A stretch of DNA of 64,000 nucleotides from Acuticoccus mangrovi (GCF_016411865.1 NZ_JAEKJA010000007.1:372001-436000); one strand, 5' to 3'. Counted from the stretch's first letter, positions 1 through 9,600 are shown. Program-made: numbers and translations. The notes: generated by a model not told the origin, from the sequence alone.

Positions 1-2855
1 CCGGCTCGGTGATGCCGCTCGCGAGCGGCGAGACGGACGCCTTCCTCTTCGTGGCGCACGGGCGCGGCCTCGAAGCCGTGGCCGCCGAGGAGGCCGCGGA
101 GGCGCAGACGCTCCCCTCGCTGCACGCCATGGGCGAGAGCGCCCGCAGGGTGGCGATCGCCCTCTCGGCGATGGGCGAGGACGTCACCGTCGACGATCTC
201 TCCGCGACGCCGACCGGCGCGGCCCTCGTCGCGATCGACGTACCAGATCCGGCCGAGCTTCCCGTCCACCTCGCCGAGCTCGGCGCCTTCCTCGCCCGCC
301 TCGGCACCGAGGCGCGCGACGTCACCCTCGTGACGTTCGGCGCGCAGGGCGTCTCGGCGAGCGAGACGCGGCCGTCCGCCGCCGCCGTCGCCGCGTTCGG
401 CCGGGTGGCGATCAACGAGTTTCCGCACCTTCAGATCCGCCTCGTCGACATCGCGCCGAGCTTCGATGCGAGCGAGGCCGCGGTGCGGCTCTTCGCCGAG
501 CTCGCCCAGCCCAACGCCGAGCGCGAGGTGGTGCTGTCGAGCGACCATCGGGCCGCGGTGCGCTACGTGCCGGCGGTGCCGGCGCCGCGCGAGGCGGGGG
601 AGGCGAAGGTGCTCGCCATCCCGCGGCGCGGCTCGATCGATCATCTGGAGTGGCAGGCGGCGGCCAGTCCGCCGTTGGCGCCGGGCGAGGTGCGGCTCAA
701 GGTCGAGGCGACGGGCCTCAACTTCCGCGACGTGATGTGGACGCTCGGGCTCCTCCCCGCCGAGGCGCTGCAGGACGGCTTCGCCGGGCCGACGCTCGGC
801 ATGGAGTGCGCCGGCATCGTCGAGGCCGTGGGCGAGGGGGTCGAGGATCTCGGCCCGGGCGATCCGGTCATCGCCTTCGCGCCGGCCTGCTTCGCGAGCC
901 ACGTGACGGTGCGGGCCGACGCCGTGGCGCGTCGCCCCGCCGCGCTCGGACCGGAAGCGGCGGCCACCATTCCCGTCGCCTTCCTCACCGCCTTCTACGC
1001 GCTGGTGGAGCTCGGCGGGCTGGAGGAGGGCGAGACCGTTCTCATCCACGGCGGGGCCGGCGGCGTCGGGCTCGCCGCGCTGCAGATCGCCAAGTGGCGC
1101 GGGGCCAAGGTGTTCGCCACCGCCGGCACCACCGAGAAGCGGGCGCTGCTGACCCGCCTCGGCGCCGACCGCGTGTTCGATTCGCGCACCCTGACCTTCG
1201 CCGACGAGACGATGGCGGCGACCGGCGGGGAAGGCGTCGACATGGTGCTGAACTCGCTCGCGGGCGAGGCGATGGAGCGCTCCATCGACGTGCTGAAGCC
1301 GTTCGGCCGCTTCCTGGAGCTCGGCAAGCGCGACTTCTACGCCGACACCAAGCTGGGGCTGCGCCCGTTCCGCCAGAATCTCAGCTACTTCGGCATCGAC
1401 GCCGACCAGCTGATGAAGCATCGGGCGAAGCTCGCCAAGCGCCTCCTCGGCACGATCATCGACCTCTTCGAGGAGGGCGACTTCACGCCGCTGCCCTATC
1501 GCTCCTTCGCTGCCGGCGCGGTGCGCGACGCCTTCCGCCTGATGCAGAGCGCCGGCCATATCGGCAAGATCATCGTCGAGGCGCCGGCCTCGGAGCGGCC
1601 CGCCGAGGTGCCGGTCGCGGCGGTCGTCGATCCCGACAAGGCGTATCTTCTGGCCGGCGGAACGTCGGGCTTCGGCTTCGCCACCGCCGAGTGGCTGATC
1701 GGCGAGGGGGCGCGCCATCTGGTGCTCGCGAGCCGCTCCGGCGTGAAGGACGACACGGTGGAGGCCGCCATCGCCCGCCACCGCGAGGCGGGGGTGGAGA
1801 TCACCGTCGCCGCGCTCGACGTGACCGACGCCGCCGCCGTCAAGGCGCTCGTCGACGAGATCGTGGCCGAGCGCCCCCTCGGCGGCATGTTCCACATGGC
1901 GATGGTGCTCGACGACGCCCTCATCACCTCGCTCGACGCCGACCGGTACGCGACGGTGCTCGACCCGAAGATCGGCGGCGTGCTGGCGCTGGAGGCGGCG
2001 ACGGCGAACATGCCGCTCGACCTCTTCGTGGTCTATTCCTCGATCACCGTGCAGCTCGGCAATCCGGGTCAGGCGAACTATGTTGCCGCCAACGCCTTCC
2101 TGGAGGCGGTCGCGCGGCGGCGGCGGGCGGAGGGCAAGCCCGGCCTCGCCGTGGCCTGGGGGGCGATCGCCGACGTCGGCGTGTTGTCGCGCGACATGCG
2201 CACCAGCGAGATCCTCCAGAAGAAGCTCGGCCGCCACGCGATCACCGCGGCGGACGCCCTCGCCGGCCTCAAGGCGATGCTCGACGACGGCGCGATGACC
2301 TCCGGTCCGGCGCTGCGCATGATCGGCAAGGTCGACTGGGCCGCCGCGCGCAAGGACCTGGCGCTCGCCCAGAGCCCCGCCTTCGAGGACCTTGCCGACG
2401 GCTCCGACGGGGCGGGCGACGAGGCCGGTGCCATCGATCTCGCCGAGCGCCTCAAGGGTCTCACCGACGCGGAGGCGCTCGTCGAGGTTCAGCGGCTCCT
2501 CGCGGGCGAGATCTCGCGCATCCTGAAGCTGCCGACCTCCGAGGTGGACCTTCACAAGCCGCTGACGGCGCTCGGCATGGACTCGCTCATGGGCGTGGAG
2601 CTGCGGATGGCCGCCGAGCAGCGTCTCGGCATCGATATTCCGCTGATGTCCCTTGCGGCGGGGGTGACGCTGACCGATCTTGCGAGGAAGGTCGTGCTGC
2701 GTGGCCGTGGCGAGGAGGCCGCGCCCGACGAAGCCGCCGAAGCGCTCATCACGCGCCACACCGGGCAGGATGCGGGGCGCGTCTCGGGCGAGCTCGGAGA
2801 ACTCGAAGCCGTTGTCCGCGAGAAGACCGCGGGCATGAGGACCATCATTCCATGA
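1..2855 (+). CDS. Type I polyketide synthase, C-terminal part (KR structural half, ER, KR, ACP); RkpA-like; 5' end outside window
   Basis: The frame is open from the left edge, so this is the 3' part of a larger multidomain gene. Numbering from the first in-window GTG, residues 1-150 look like a ketoreductase structural subdomain. An enoyl reductase follows at about 205-525, with LNFRDV near 237 and the nucleotide loop HGGAGGVG at 347. The catalytic ketoreductase lies at about 545-730 (GGTSGFG, paired serines near 677, YVAAN near 691). An acyl carrier domain at about 825-900 carries the phosphopantetheine serine in LGMDSL. No thioesterase is present; the protein ends soon after the ACP. This is the order of a highly reducing PKS module. 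The next gene overlaps by 4 bases (ATGA) and encodes an alpha-oxoamine synthase, a likely chain-release partner. The pair resembles rhizobial RkpA/RkpG, linked to K-antigen formation. The RkpA assignment is by family and context only. Confidence 0.9.
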   Translation, partial: GSVMPLASGETDAFLFVAHGRGLEAVAAEEAAEAQTLPSLHAMGESARRVAIALSAMGEDVTVDDLSATPTGAALVAIDVPDPAELPVHLAELGAFLARLGTEARDVTLVTFGAQGVSASETRPSAAAVAAFGRVAINEFPHLQIRLVDIAPSFDASEAAVRLFAELAQPNAEREVVLSSDHRAAVRYVPAVPAPREAGEAKVLAIPRRGSIDHLEWQAAASPPLAPGEVRLKVEATGLNFRDVMWTLGLLPAEALQDGFAGPTLGMECAGIVEAVGEGVEDLGPGDPVIAFAPACFASHVTVRADAVARRPAALGPEAAATIPVAFLTAFYALVELGGLEEGETVLIHGGAGGVGLAALQIAKWRGAKVFATAGTTEKRALLTRLGADRVFDSRTLTFADETMAATGGEGVDMVLNSLAGEAMERSIDVLKPFGRFLELGKRDFYADTKLGLRPFRQNLSYFGIDADQLMKHRAKLAKRLLGTIIDLFEEGDFTPLPYRSFAAGAVRDAFRLMQSAGHIGKIIVEAPASERPAEVPVAAVVDPDKAYLLAGGTSGFGFATAEWLIGEGARHLVLASRSGVKDDTVEAAIARHREAGVEITVAALDVTDAAAVKALVDEIVAERPLGGMFHMAMVLDDALITSLDADRYATVLDPKIGGVLALEAATANMPLDLFVVYSSITVQLGNPGQANYVAANAFLEAVARRRRAEGKPGLAVAWGAIADVGVLSRDMRTSEILQKKLGRHAITAADALAGLKAMLDDGAMTSGPALRMIGKVDWAAARKDLALAQSPAFEDLADGSDGAGDEAGAIDLAERLKGLTDAEALVEVQRLLAGEISRILKLPTSEVDLHKPLTALGMDSLMGVELRMAAEQRLGIDIPLMSLAAGVTLTDLARKVVLRGRGEEAAPDEAAEALITRHTGQDAGRVSGELGELEAVVREKTAGMRTIIP

Positions 2856-4237
2856 AAAAGCGCGGCATCGGCGCCCTGACGGACGTCGCCAAGGATCAGC
2901 TTCTCGCGGCGGCCCGGGCCTCGCGAAAGGCGGGACTCGAGCGTCGCTTCGAGCGGCTCGTGCCGCAGGAGAAGGAAGGCCGCACCGCCACCTCCGCGTT
3001 CGACTTCTCGACCCTCGGGGACGTGCGCGAGTTGAAGATCCAGCGCGCCGCCGCCGAGCTCCTGAAGATCGAGAACCCGTTCTTCCGCTCCCATGAGGTG
3101 CGGGCGGCGGCGCACACGATCATCGACGGGCGCGAGTACATCAACTTCTCCTCCTACGACTATTGTGGCCTCAACGGCGATCCGCGCGTGGTGGCGGCGG
3201 CACAGGAGGCGACGGCCCGGTTCGGCACCTCGGTGTCGGCGAGCCGCGTGGTGTCCGGCGAGCGGCCCTTCCACCGGGCGCTCGAAGAGAAGATCGCGCA
3301 CTTCCTCGGCGTGGAGGACGCGGTGGTGATGGTCTCCGGCCACGCCACCAACGTGACCACCATCGGCCATCTTCTCGGCCCGAAGGACCTCGTCCTCACC
3401 GACACCTTCATCCACAATTCCATCGTGGAGGGGACGCGGCTCGCCGGCGCCACGCGCCTCACCTTCCGCCACAACAACATGGAGCACCTCGAAGAGCTCC
3501 TCGCCGCCAACCGCAACAGCTTCAACCGGGTGCTGATCGCGGTGGAGGGCCTCTATTCGATGGACGGCGACGCGCCGCCGCTGCAGCGCCTGGTGCGGCT
3601 CAAGAACCGCTACGACGCGTGGCTCCTCGTCGACGAGGCGCACGCTCTCGGCGTCGTCGGTGCCACCGGGCGCGGTATCGCCGAGCGCGACGGGGTCGAC
3701 CCCAACGCCGTCGAGATCTGGATGGGCACGCTCTCGAAGACGCTCTGCTCGTGCGGCGGCTTCATCGCGGGCTCCTCCGCGCTCGTCGAGTATCTGAAGG
3801 CGACGGCGCCGGGCTTCGTGTTCTCCGTCGGGCTGCCGCCGGCGGCCTCCGCGGCGGCGCTCGCGGCGCTCGAGGCGCTGGAGGCGGAGCCGGAGCGCGT
3901 CGCCCGCCTCGCCGAGAACGGCCATCGCTTTCTCGCCGCCGCCAAGGCCGCGGGGCTCGACACGGGCACCAGCGAAGGCCTCTCGGTGATCCCGGTGATC
4001 ATCGGCGACAGCATCCTCGCCGCGCTGATGTCGCATCGCCTCTCCGAGATGGGCGTCAACGTGCAGCCGATCATCTATCCGGCGGTGCCGGAGAAGACGG
4101 CGCGGCTGCGCTTCTTCATCAACGCGACCCACAGCGCCGACGACATCGACCGCACGGTGGCGCTGACGGCCGAGTGCCTGCGCCGGACCCTGTCGGACGG
4201 CGAGGGACTGAAGCAGCTCGCCGACAGCCTCCGCTAG
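2852..4237 (+). CDS. Alpha-oxoamine synthase (8-amino-7-oxononanoate/5-aminolevulinate/serine palmitoyltransferase family), RkpG-like
   Basis: A 461-residue fold-type I PLP enzyme. Family hallmarks are the N-terminal SSYDYCGL region, SRVVSGERPFHRALE, VDEAHALGVVGATGRG and the Schiff-base lysine in GTLSKTL (about residue 296). Members condense an acyl-CoA or acyl-ACP with a small amino acid and release CO2 to give an alpha-aminoketone. The N-terminal extension of about 60 residues is longer than in BioF. The ATG overlaps the stop of the upstream PKS (ATGA), so the two are translationally coupled. I infer that it offloads the polyketide from the terminal ACP onto an amino acid. The closest described analogue in this order is RkpG. 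No bio genes lie nearby, so biotin synthesis is unlikely. The amino-acid substrate cannot be read from the sequence. Confidence 0.88.
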   Translation: MKKRGIGALTDVAKDQLLAAARASRKAGLERRFERLVPQEKEGRTATSAFDFSTLGDVRELKIQRAAAELLKIENPFFRSHEVRAAAHTIIDGREYINFSSYDYCGLNGDPRVVAAAQEATARFGTSVSASRVVSGERPFHRALEEKIAHFLGVEDAVVMVSGHATNVTTIGHLLGPKDLVLTDTFIHNSIVEGTRLAGATRLTFRHNNMEHLEELLAANRNSFNRVLIAVEGLYSMDGDAPPLQRLVRLKNRYDAWLLVDEAHALGVVGATGRGIAERDGVDPNAVEIWMGTLSKTLCSCGGFIAGSSALVEYLKATAPGFVFSVGLPPAASAAALAALEALEAEPERVARLAENGHRFLAAAKAAGLDTGTSEGLSVIPVIIGDSILAALMSHRLSEMGVNVQPIIYPAVPEKTARLRFFINATHSADDIDRTVALTAECLRRTLSDGEGLKQLADSLR

Positions 4238-4347
4238 CGCACGTCCCGCTCAACCTGGATCAGGTTGAGTGGGACGTGCTCGCTCTCCAGATCTGGCGCG
4301 ATTGCTCTGCGCTCAGGTTGATCCAACCTGAGCGGCAAGCGCGCTAG
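4234..4347. repeat. Palindromic intergenic element, 114 bp, with CTAGCGC/GCGCTAG ends
   Basis: The element starts with CTAGCGC, whose TAG is the stop codon of the preceding gene, and ends with the exact complement GCGCTAG. Inside are two hairpins. A 19-bp stem with one G:T mismatch spans 4239-4257 and 4261-4279 around the loop GAT. A perfect 10-bp stem spans 4311-4320 and 4324-4333 around ATC. Both stems carry the CTCAACCTG / CAGGTTGAG theme. The GCGCGCTAG end is shared with the repeats near 18.2 and 20.3 kb. It looks like a rhizobial-type mosaic or MITE-like palindrome and may also act as a bidirectional terminator or mRNA-end stabiliser. Confidence 0.75.
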
Positions 4348-4376
4348 ATCCCCAGGGGCGCGGCCGGTGCGCCGCG

Positions 4377-7097
4377 TCAGCGGCGGGCGGGCCGTTCCTC
4401 GGCGTGGAGGACGGCGAGGCGCATCTGCTTCTCGGTCTCGACGAGGGCGAAGAAGACCACGCCGATGCCGACGATGAGGAGGCCGTCGCCGAAGGGGACC
4501 GCCTGCGTGCCGAGCGCCGCCTGGAGCGGCGGCAGGTAGGTGACGGCGAACTGGGCGAGCGTCGCGATCGACACGCAGAGCCAGACGACCGGCGTTCCCC
4601 GCACCGCCGCGAGGGTCAGCGACGTGCCGTAGATGTTGCGGATGAAGAAGAGCTGGAAGATCTCCAGCACCACCAGCGTGTTCATCGCCATCGTCTGGGC
4701 GAGGGCGACCGGATAGTTTCGGTCGATCGCGTAGGTGTAGATCCCGAAGACGGCGACGACGAAGAGCGCCGAGACCAATGCGACGTGCCAGATGAGTCGC
4801 CCCGTGAGGAGCGGCTCGCCGCGCGGGCGTGGCGGCCGGCGCATGGTGTTGGCCTCGCTCGGCTCGAAGGCGAGGGCGAGGCCGAGGGTGACGCCGGTGA
4901 TGAGGTTGATCCACAGGATCTGCACCGCCGTGATGGGCAGCGCCATGCCGGCGAGGAGGGCGATCACGATGGTCGTCGCCTCGCCGCCGTTGGTGGGCAG
5001 CGTCCAGCTGATCACCTTCTTGATGTTGTCGTAGACCGTCCGCCCTTCGCGCACGGCGGCGGCGATCGAGGCGAAATTGTCGTCGGCGAGGACGAGTTCG
5101 GCGGCTTCCTTGGCCGCCTCGCTGCCCTTCTGGCCCATGGCGATGCCCGCGTCGGCGCGCTTGAGGGCGGGGGCGTCGTTCACCCCGTCGCCGGTCATCG
5201 CCACGGTGAGGCCGTGCGACTGGAGGGCCGTCACGAGGCGCAGCTTGTGGGCGGGGGAGGTGCGGGCGAAGATGTCGGTGTCGAGCGAGACGGCGGCGAG
5301 CTCGGCGTCGTCCATCGCCTCGAGGTCGGCGCCGGTGAGGACGCGGTCGGTGTGGGTCAGCCCGATCTGCACCGCGATCGCCCGCGCCGTGGCGGCGTGG
5401 TCGCCGGTGATCATCTTCACCCGGATCCCCGCCGCGTGGCACTCGGCGACCGCGGCGATCGCCTCCGGGCGCGGCGGATCGATGAGGCCGATGAAGCCGA
5501 TGAGGGTGAGCTGGCCGTCGATGTCCTGGGTGGTGAGCACGCTCTGATGCGGCTCGACGTCGCGCACCGCCACCGCGATCACCCGCTGACCGTCGGCGGC
5601 GAGGCGCTCCAGCACGTCGTGCCAGTGGTCGGGGTTGACGGGCCGGATGCCGCCGTCGGCGGTGCGCTCGTTGGCGCACATCGCGACGATCGCTTCCGGG
5701 GCGCCCTTGACGTGGATGAAGGCGCGGCCGTCGTGGTCGTGGTTGAGCACGGCCATGTAGCGGTGGACGGCGTCGAAGGGGATCGCGTCCGTGCGTCGCC
5801 AGCTGCCGTAGGGATCGGGACCCTCGCCGGTGATCTTGCCGGCGAGCGCCATCAGCGCGCCTTCCATCGGATCGCCCTCGACGTGCCAACCGTCGTGGCC
5901 GCTGTGCAGCACGGCGTCGTTGCACAGCCCCGCGGCGCAGGCGAACTCGACGAGCACGGCGTGCTCGGCCGGGTCGGCGTCCGCATCGCGCCAGCGGATG
6001 TCGCCCTCGGGAGCGTAGCCGTCGCCGTCGACGCTGTAGACGCGCTCGGCGGAGGCGAGGGCGGCGACCATCATCTCGTTGCGCGTCAGCGTACCGGTCT
6101 TGTCCGAGCAGATCACCGACACCGAGCCAAGGGTCTCGATGGCCGGCAGGCGGCGGACAATGGCGTTGCGCCGCGCCATCGCCTGCACGCCGACGGCGAG
6201 GGTGATGGTGAGGACGGCCGGCAGGCCCTCGGGAATCGCCGCGACGGAGAGGCCCACGACCACCATGAAGAGGTCGGCGAAGGCGAGGTGCTGCACGAAG
6301 TAGTTGTAGACGAGGAGGCTCGCGGCGATCAGCAGGATGAACACGGTGAGCCAGCGGGCGAACACGTCCATCTGGCGCACCAGCGGGGTGGTGAGCGTCT
6401 CCACCTCCGAGAGCATGCCGCTGATCCGGCCGATCTCGCTCGTCGCGCCCGTCGCCGTCACCACGCCGCGTGCGACGCCGGCGGCGACGAGGGTGCCGCT
6501 GAACAGCATCGAGGTACGATCGCCGAGCGTCGCGTCGGCGTCGACGGCGGCGGTGGACTTGTCGGAGGGCACGGATTCGCCGGTGAGCAGCGCCTCCTGC
6601 GCCTTGAGCCCGCGCGCCTCGATGAGGCGCAGGTCGGCGGGGACGCGGTCGCCGGCCTCGACGAGCACGATGTCGCCCGGCACCAGCTCGCTGGCGTCGA
6701 TACCGTGGCGCTGGCCGTCGCGCATCACCGCCGAATGGGGGGCGAGCATGCCGCGGATCGCGTCCATCGCCCGTTCGGCCCGGCCTTCCTGCACGTAGCC
6801 GATGACGGCGTTGACGAGGATCACGGCGAGGATGACGCCGGTGTCGACGACGTGGCCGAGCGCGATGGTGACCACCGCCGAGGCGATCAGCACGTAGATC
6901 AGCACGTTGTTGAACTGCGCGAGGAAGCGCAGGACGGCGCTGCGCTGGGGTGGCGCGGGCAGCCGGTTCGGCCCGTGGATCGCCCGACGCCGCGCCGCCT
7001 CCTCGCTCGTCAGCCCGCTCGCCGATGCGTCGACCGCCGCGAGCGCGTCCGGCACCGAGAGGGCATGAAAGGCCGGGGGGTGGCGATCGTCGGTCAT
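4377..7097 (-). CDS. P2-type cation-transporting ATPase
   Basis: A 906-residue P-type ATPase with the full catalytic set: TGES of the actuator domain at 172, PEGLP in the fourth membrane helix at 289, the phosphorylated aspartate in DKTGTLT at 332, and TGDGVNDAP at 635. There is an N-terminal cation-ATPase domain and a C-terminal block of membrane helices. It lacks CPC metal-site and heavy-metal-domain motifs, which points away from copper or zinc pumps. The PEGLP and TLPTNGGE segments place it with the Ca2+/Na+/K+/H+ group; the ion cannot be decided. The ATG at 7097 has a good GGAGAGG ribosome site just upstream. It stands alone, convergent with the PKS operon across the palindromic repeat. 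Confidence 0.93.
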   Translation of the reverse strand: MTDDRHPPAFHALSVPDALAAVDASASGLTSEEAARRRAIHGPNRLPAPPQRSAVLRFLAQFNNVLIYVLIASAVVTIALGHVVDTGVILAVILVNAVIGYVQEGRAERAMDAIRGMLAPHSAVMRDGQRHGIDASELVPGDIVLVEAGDRVPADLRLIEARGLKAQEALLTGESVPSDKSTAAVDADATLGDRTSMLFSGTLVAAGVARGVVTATGATSEIGRISGMLSEVETLTTPLVRQMDVFARWLTVFILLIAASLLVYNYFVQHLAFADLFMVVVGLSVAAIPEGLPAVLTITLAVGVQAMARRNAIVRRLPAIETLGSVSVICSDKTGTLTRNEMMVAALASAERVYSVDGDGYAPEGDIRWRDADADPAEHAVLVEFACAAGLCNDAVLHSGHDGWHVEGDPMEGALMALAGKITGEGPDPYGSWRRTDAIPFDAVHRYMAVLNHDHDGRAFIHVKGAPEAIVAMCANERTADGGIRPVNPDHWHDVLERLAADGQRVIAVAVRDVEPHQSVLTTQDIDGQLTLIGFIGLIDPPRPEAIAAVAECHAAGIRVKMITGDHAATARAIAVQIGLTHTDRVLTGADLEAMDDAELAAVSLDTDIFARTSPAHKLRLVTALQSHGLTVAMTGDGVNDAPALKRADAGIAMGQKGSEAAKEAAELVLADDNFASIAAAVREGRTVYDNIKKVISWTLPTNGGEATTIVIALLAGMALPITAVQILWINLITGVTLGLALAFEPSEANTMRRPPRPRGEPLLTGRLIWHVALVSALFVVAVFGIYTYAIDRNYPVALAQTMAMNTLVVLEIFQLFFIRNIYGTSLTLAAVRGTPVVWLCVSIATLAQFAVTYLPPLQAALGTQAVPFGDGLLIVGIGVVFFALVETEKQMRLAVLHAEERPARR

Positions 7098-7289
7098 TCC
7101 ATCCTCTCCGCGAGACGTGTGCTGGCGCCGGCATCACAATAGGACGTCGTAGGGGTCGGGCTCGTGCGCGTCACGTGCGGCATTTGTACTTACCGGGGCG
7201 GATTTGCGAGCCGCGCGGGGGCGGCCGGGCGCTTGGGGCGCGGCGGCGGGTAGGGTAGTCTCCCAGAGTGACCGATGGGAGGAGACGCC

Positions 7290-8627
7290 GTGAAGGCGCG
7301 GATCGGGACCATTGCCGCCGCTCTGGCGGTCGTCGCGACGGGAGGGCTGGCGCTCGCGGCCGGCGGGCTCGCGCTGCCGCGCGCCCCTGTCGACGCCGAC
7401 TATCGGGCGGTCGACCCCGCCGAGGCGAAGCTCGGCCAGCTGCTCTTCTACGACCCCATTCTGTCGGGCAACCGCAACATCGCCTGCGCGACGTGCCACC
7501 ACCCCCGCTTTGCCACCAGCGACGGGCTGTCGCTGTCGCTCGGCGAAGGCGGGACCGGGCTCGGACCGGAGCGGGTGGTCGATCCCGTCAACCTGCCGGA
7601 GCAGCGGGTGCCGCGGAACGCGCAGGCGCTGTTCAATCTCGGCGCGCGCGAGTTCACGGTGATGTTCCACGACGGCCGGATCGAGGTGGACCCCACCCGG
7701 CCCTCGGGGCTGCGCACGCCGCTCGAGGACGAGATGACCGCCGGCTTCGCCTCGCTGTTGTCGGCGCAGACGATGTTTCCGGTGCTCTCGCCCGACGAGA
7801 TGGCCGGGCACTACGGCGAGAGCGACGTGTCGAAGGCGGTGCGCCTCGGGCGGCTCACCGGGCCGGGCGGGGCATGGGACATCATCGCCCAGCGCGTGGC
7901 GGCGATCCCCGACTATGCGGCGATGTTCGCCGCCGTCGAGCCGGAGATCGCGGCGGGGCGGGAGATCGGCTTCACCGACATCTCCGACGCCGTCGCCGCG
8001 TTCGTGGAGGCCGAGTGGCGCTCCGACGACAGCCCGTTCGACGCCTTCCTGCGCGGCGAGGCGGCGCTGTCGGGCGATGCGGCGCGCGGCATGGCGCTCT
8101 TCTACGGGCCGCTCGGGTGCGCCGCCTGCCACAGCGGGGCGTTCCAGACCGACCACCGCTTCCACGCCATGGGAGAGCCGCAGATCGGCCCGGGCAAGGG
8201 GGCGCGCTTCGAGCGTCACCGCCGCGACGAGGGGCGCATGGAGGTGACGGGGAGGGCGGAGGACGCCTTCCACTTCCGCACCCCCTCACTGCGCAACGTG
8301 ACCGAGACCGGGCCGTGGGGGCACGCCGGGGCGCATCGCGACCTTGCCGCCTTCCTGCGCGACCACGCCGAGCCGTCGCGGGCGATCGGCCGCTACGACG
8401 TCGCCGCGGCGGTGCTGCCGCCGCTCGACGGCGCGCGCGACTTCGACGGGCTGATGAGCGACGGGGTGGAGATCGCCGCCGCCGTGGAGGTGGCGGACCG
8501 GGCGCTCGGCGAGGCGGAGGTGACGGCGCTGCTCGCCTTCCTCGCGGCGCTGCGCGACGAGACGGCGCTCTCGGGCCGGCTCGGCATTCCTGCGAGCGTG
8601 CCGAGCGGGCTCCCGGTGCCCCGCTGA
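7290..8627 (+). CDS. Dihaem cytochrome c peroxidase / MauG-family protein
   Basis: About 445 residues. The GTG at 7290 is preferred over the in-frame ATG at 7275 because the strong GGGAGGAG ribosome site (7277-7284) lies between them, 5-6 bases before the GTG. A hydrophobic signal peptide follows (first ~30 residues). Two haem c sites are visible, CATCH about 70 residues in and CAACH near residue 280, as in bacterial dihaem peroxidases and MauG. FYDPILSGNRNIACATCHHP is a typical first-haem context. The protein should act in the periplasm, using a c-type cytochrome to reduce peroxide, or as a MauG-like oxidase. No methylamine dehydrogenase gene lies nearby, so a true MauG role is unsupported. 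Confidence 0.9.
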   Translation: MKARIGTIAAALAVVATGGLALAAGGLALPRAPVDADYRAVDPAEAKLGQLLFYDPILSGNRNIACATCHHPRFATSDGLSLSLGEGGTGLGPERVVDPVNLPEQRVPRNAQALFNLGAREFTVMFHDGRIEVDPTRPSGLRTPLEDEMTAGFASLLSAQTMFPVLSPDEMAGHYGESDVSKAVRLGRLTGPGGAWDIIAQRVAAIPDYAAMFAAVEPEIAAGREIGFTDISDAVAAFVEAEWRSDDSPFDAFLRGEAALSGDAARGMALFYGPLGCAACHSGAFQTDHRFHAMGEPQIGPGKGARFERHRRDEGRMEVTGRAEDAFHFRTPSLRNVTETGPWGHAGAHRDLAAFLRDHAEPSRAIGRYDVAAAVLPPLDGARDFDGLMSDGVEIAAAVEVADRALGEAEVTALLAFLAALRDETALSGRLGIPASVPSGLPVPR

Positions 8628-8631
8628 GGGA

Positions 8632-9600
8632 TCAGTCGGTGCCGGCCTTGTTGAAGCGCACGGCACCGTCGCGGCGACCCATCTGGGCGGCGGCGATGCC
8701 GCCGACGATGAGCAGCCAGCCGATGGCGTGGTGGAGGCCGATGGTCTCGCCGAGGAAGCCGACGGCCATCAGCGAGCCGAACACGGGCATCAGGTGGAAG
8801 AACGGGCTCGCGCGGTTCGAACCGACCAGCCCGACGCCGCGATTGAAGCAGATATAGGCGCCGATCGAGGGAAAGAGCGCGAGGTAGGCGACGGTGAGGA
8901 GCGTCGTCCCGTCGAGGCTGACGGGGATGTCGCTGACGGCCGCCTCGGCGAGGGTGAAGGGGATCAGCAGGACCGCGCCGATGTTGATGGTGGCGGTGAG
9001 GAAGGCGATCGGGTGGACGGCCGGGCGCTCGCGCAGCACCACCGTGTAGCCCGCATAGCAGATCTGCGCGCCGATCACCCACAGGTCGCCGGGCGTAAAA
9101 CGGAATTCGAGAAGCCGTTGGAGCTGGCCGCCGGACAGGATCACCGCCGCGCCGACGCAGGCGGCGGCGATGCCGAGGAACTGGGCGAGCGTCAGCCGGT
9201 CGCGGTAGAGCAGGAAGCCGAGCGCCGCGATGGTGAGGGGAAACATCGACGACAGCACGTTGGCGTTCACCGCCGTGGTGGACCTGAGGCCCACATAGAG
9301 GAGGGTGTTGTAGACGGTGATGCCCAGGATGGCGAGAATCAGAACGGCCTTCCAGCGCTGCCGCAACGCCTTGAAATCGCGGCGGATATGATGCCAGCCG
9401 AAGGGCAGGATGATGAGCCCGGCGAGGAGCCAGCGGGCCTGCGCGAGGAAGATCGGCGGGATCTGACCTGCGACGCCTCGTCCCACCACCATGTTGCTCG
9501 CCCAGAAAAACATGGTGAGGGCCAACAGGATGTAGGGCTGGTTGGCGAGGAAGCGGACGGGGGCGCCGAGGCGGGCGGCGAAAGGGGCGGTCATCGGCAT
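8632..9600 (-). CDS. EamA/DMT-family transporter (RhaT/YdcZ-like permease)
   Basis: About 320 residues with ten predicted membrane segments in two homologous halves, typical of EamA drug/metabolite transporters. The opening TMFFWASNMVVGR is a common start of the first EamA repeat. The ATG at 9600 or the one at 9594 is the likely start; the open frame extends further upstream, but that stretch is arginine- and proline-rich and not membrane-like. Substrate unknown; relatives export amino acids or small metabolites. It is divergent from purA and ends 5 bases from the convergent MauG-like gene. No strong ribosome site is visible. Confidence 0.88.
   Translation of the reverse strand: MPMTAPFAARLGAPVRFLANQPYILLALTMFFWASNMVVGRGVAGQIPPIFLAQARWLLAGLIILPFGWHHIRRDFKALRQRWKAVLILAILGITVYNTLLYVGLRSTTAVNANVLSSMFPLTIAALGFLLYRDRLTLAQFLGIAAACVGAAVILSGGQLQRLLEFRFTPGDLWVIGAQICYAGYTVVLRERPAVHPIAFLTATINIGAVLLIPFTLAEAAVSDIPVSLDGTTLLTVAYLALFPSIGAYICFNRGVGLVGSNRASPFFHLMPVFGSLMAVGFLGETIGLHHAIGWLLIVGGIAAAQMGRRDGAVRFNKAGTD

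Noticed and set aside
2552-4132. A 526-residue minus-strand frame opposite the oxoamine synthase
   Set aside because: Composition is that of an antisense shadow in high-GC DNA, and the plus-strand enzyme is complete and conserved.
650-4237. A 1195-residue open frame running through the PKS gene into the oxoamine synthase
   Set aside because: The first 730 codons are an Arg/Gly-rich shadow of the PKS frame; the true protein starts at 2852.
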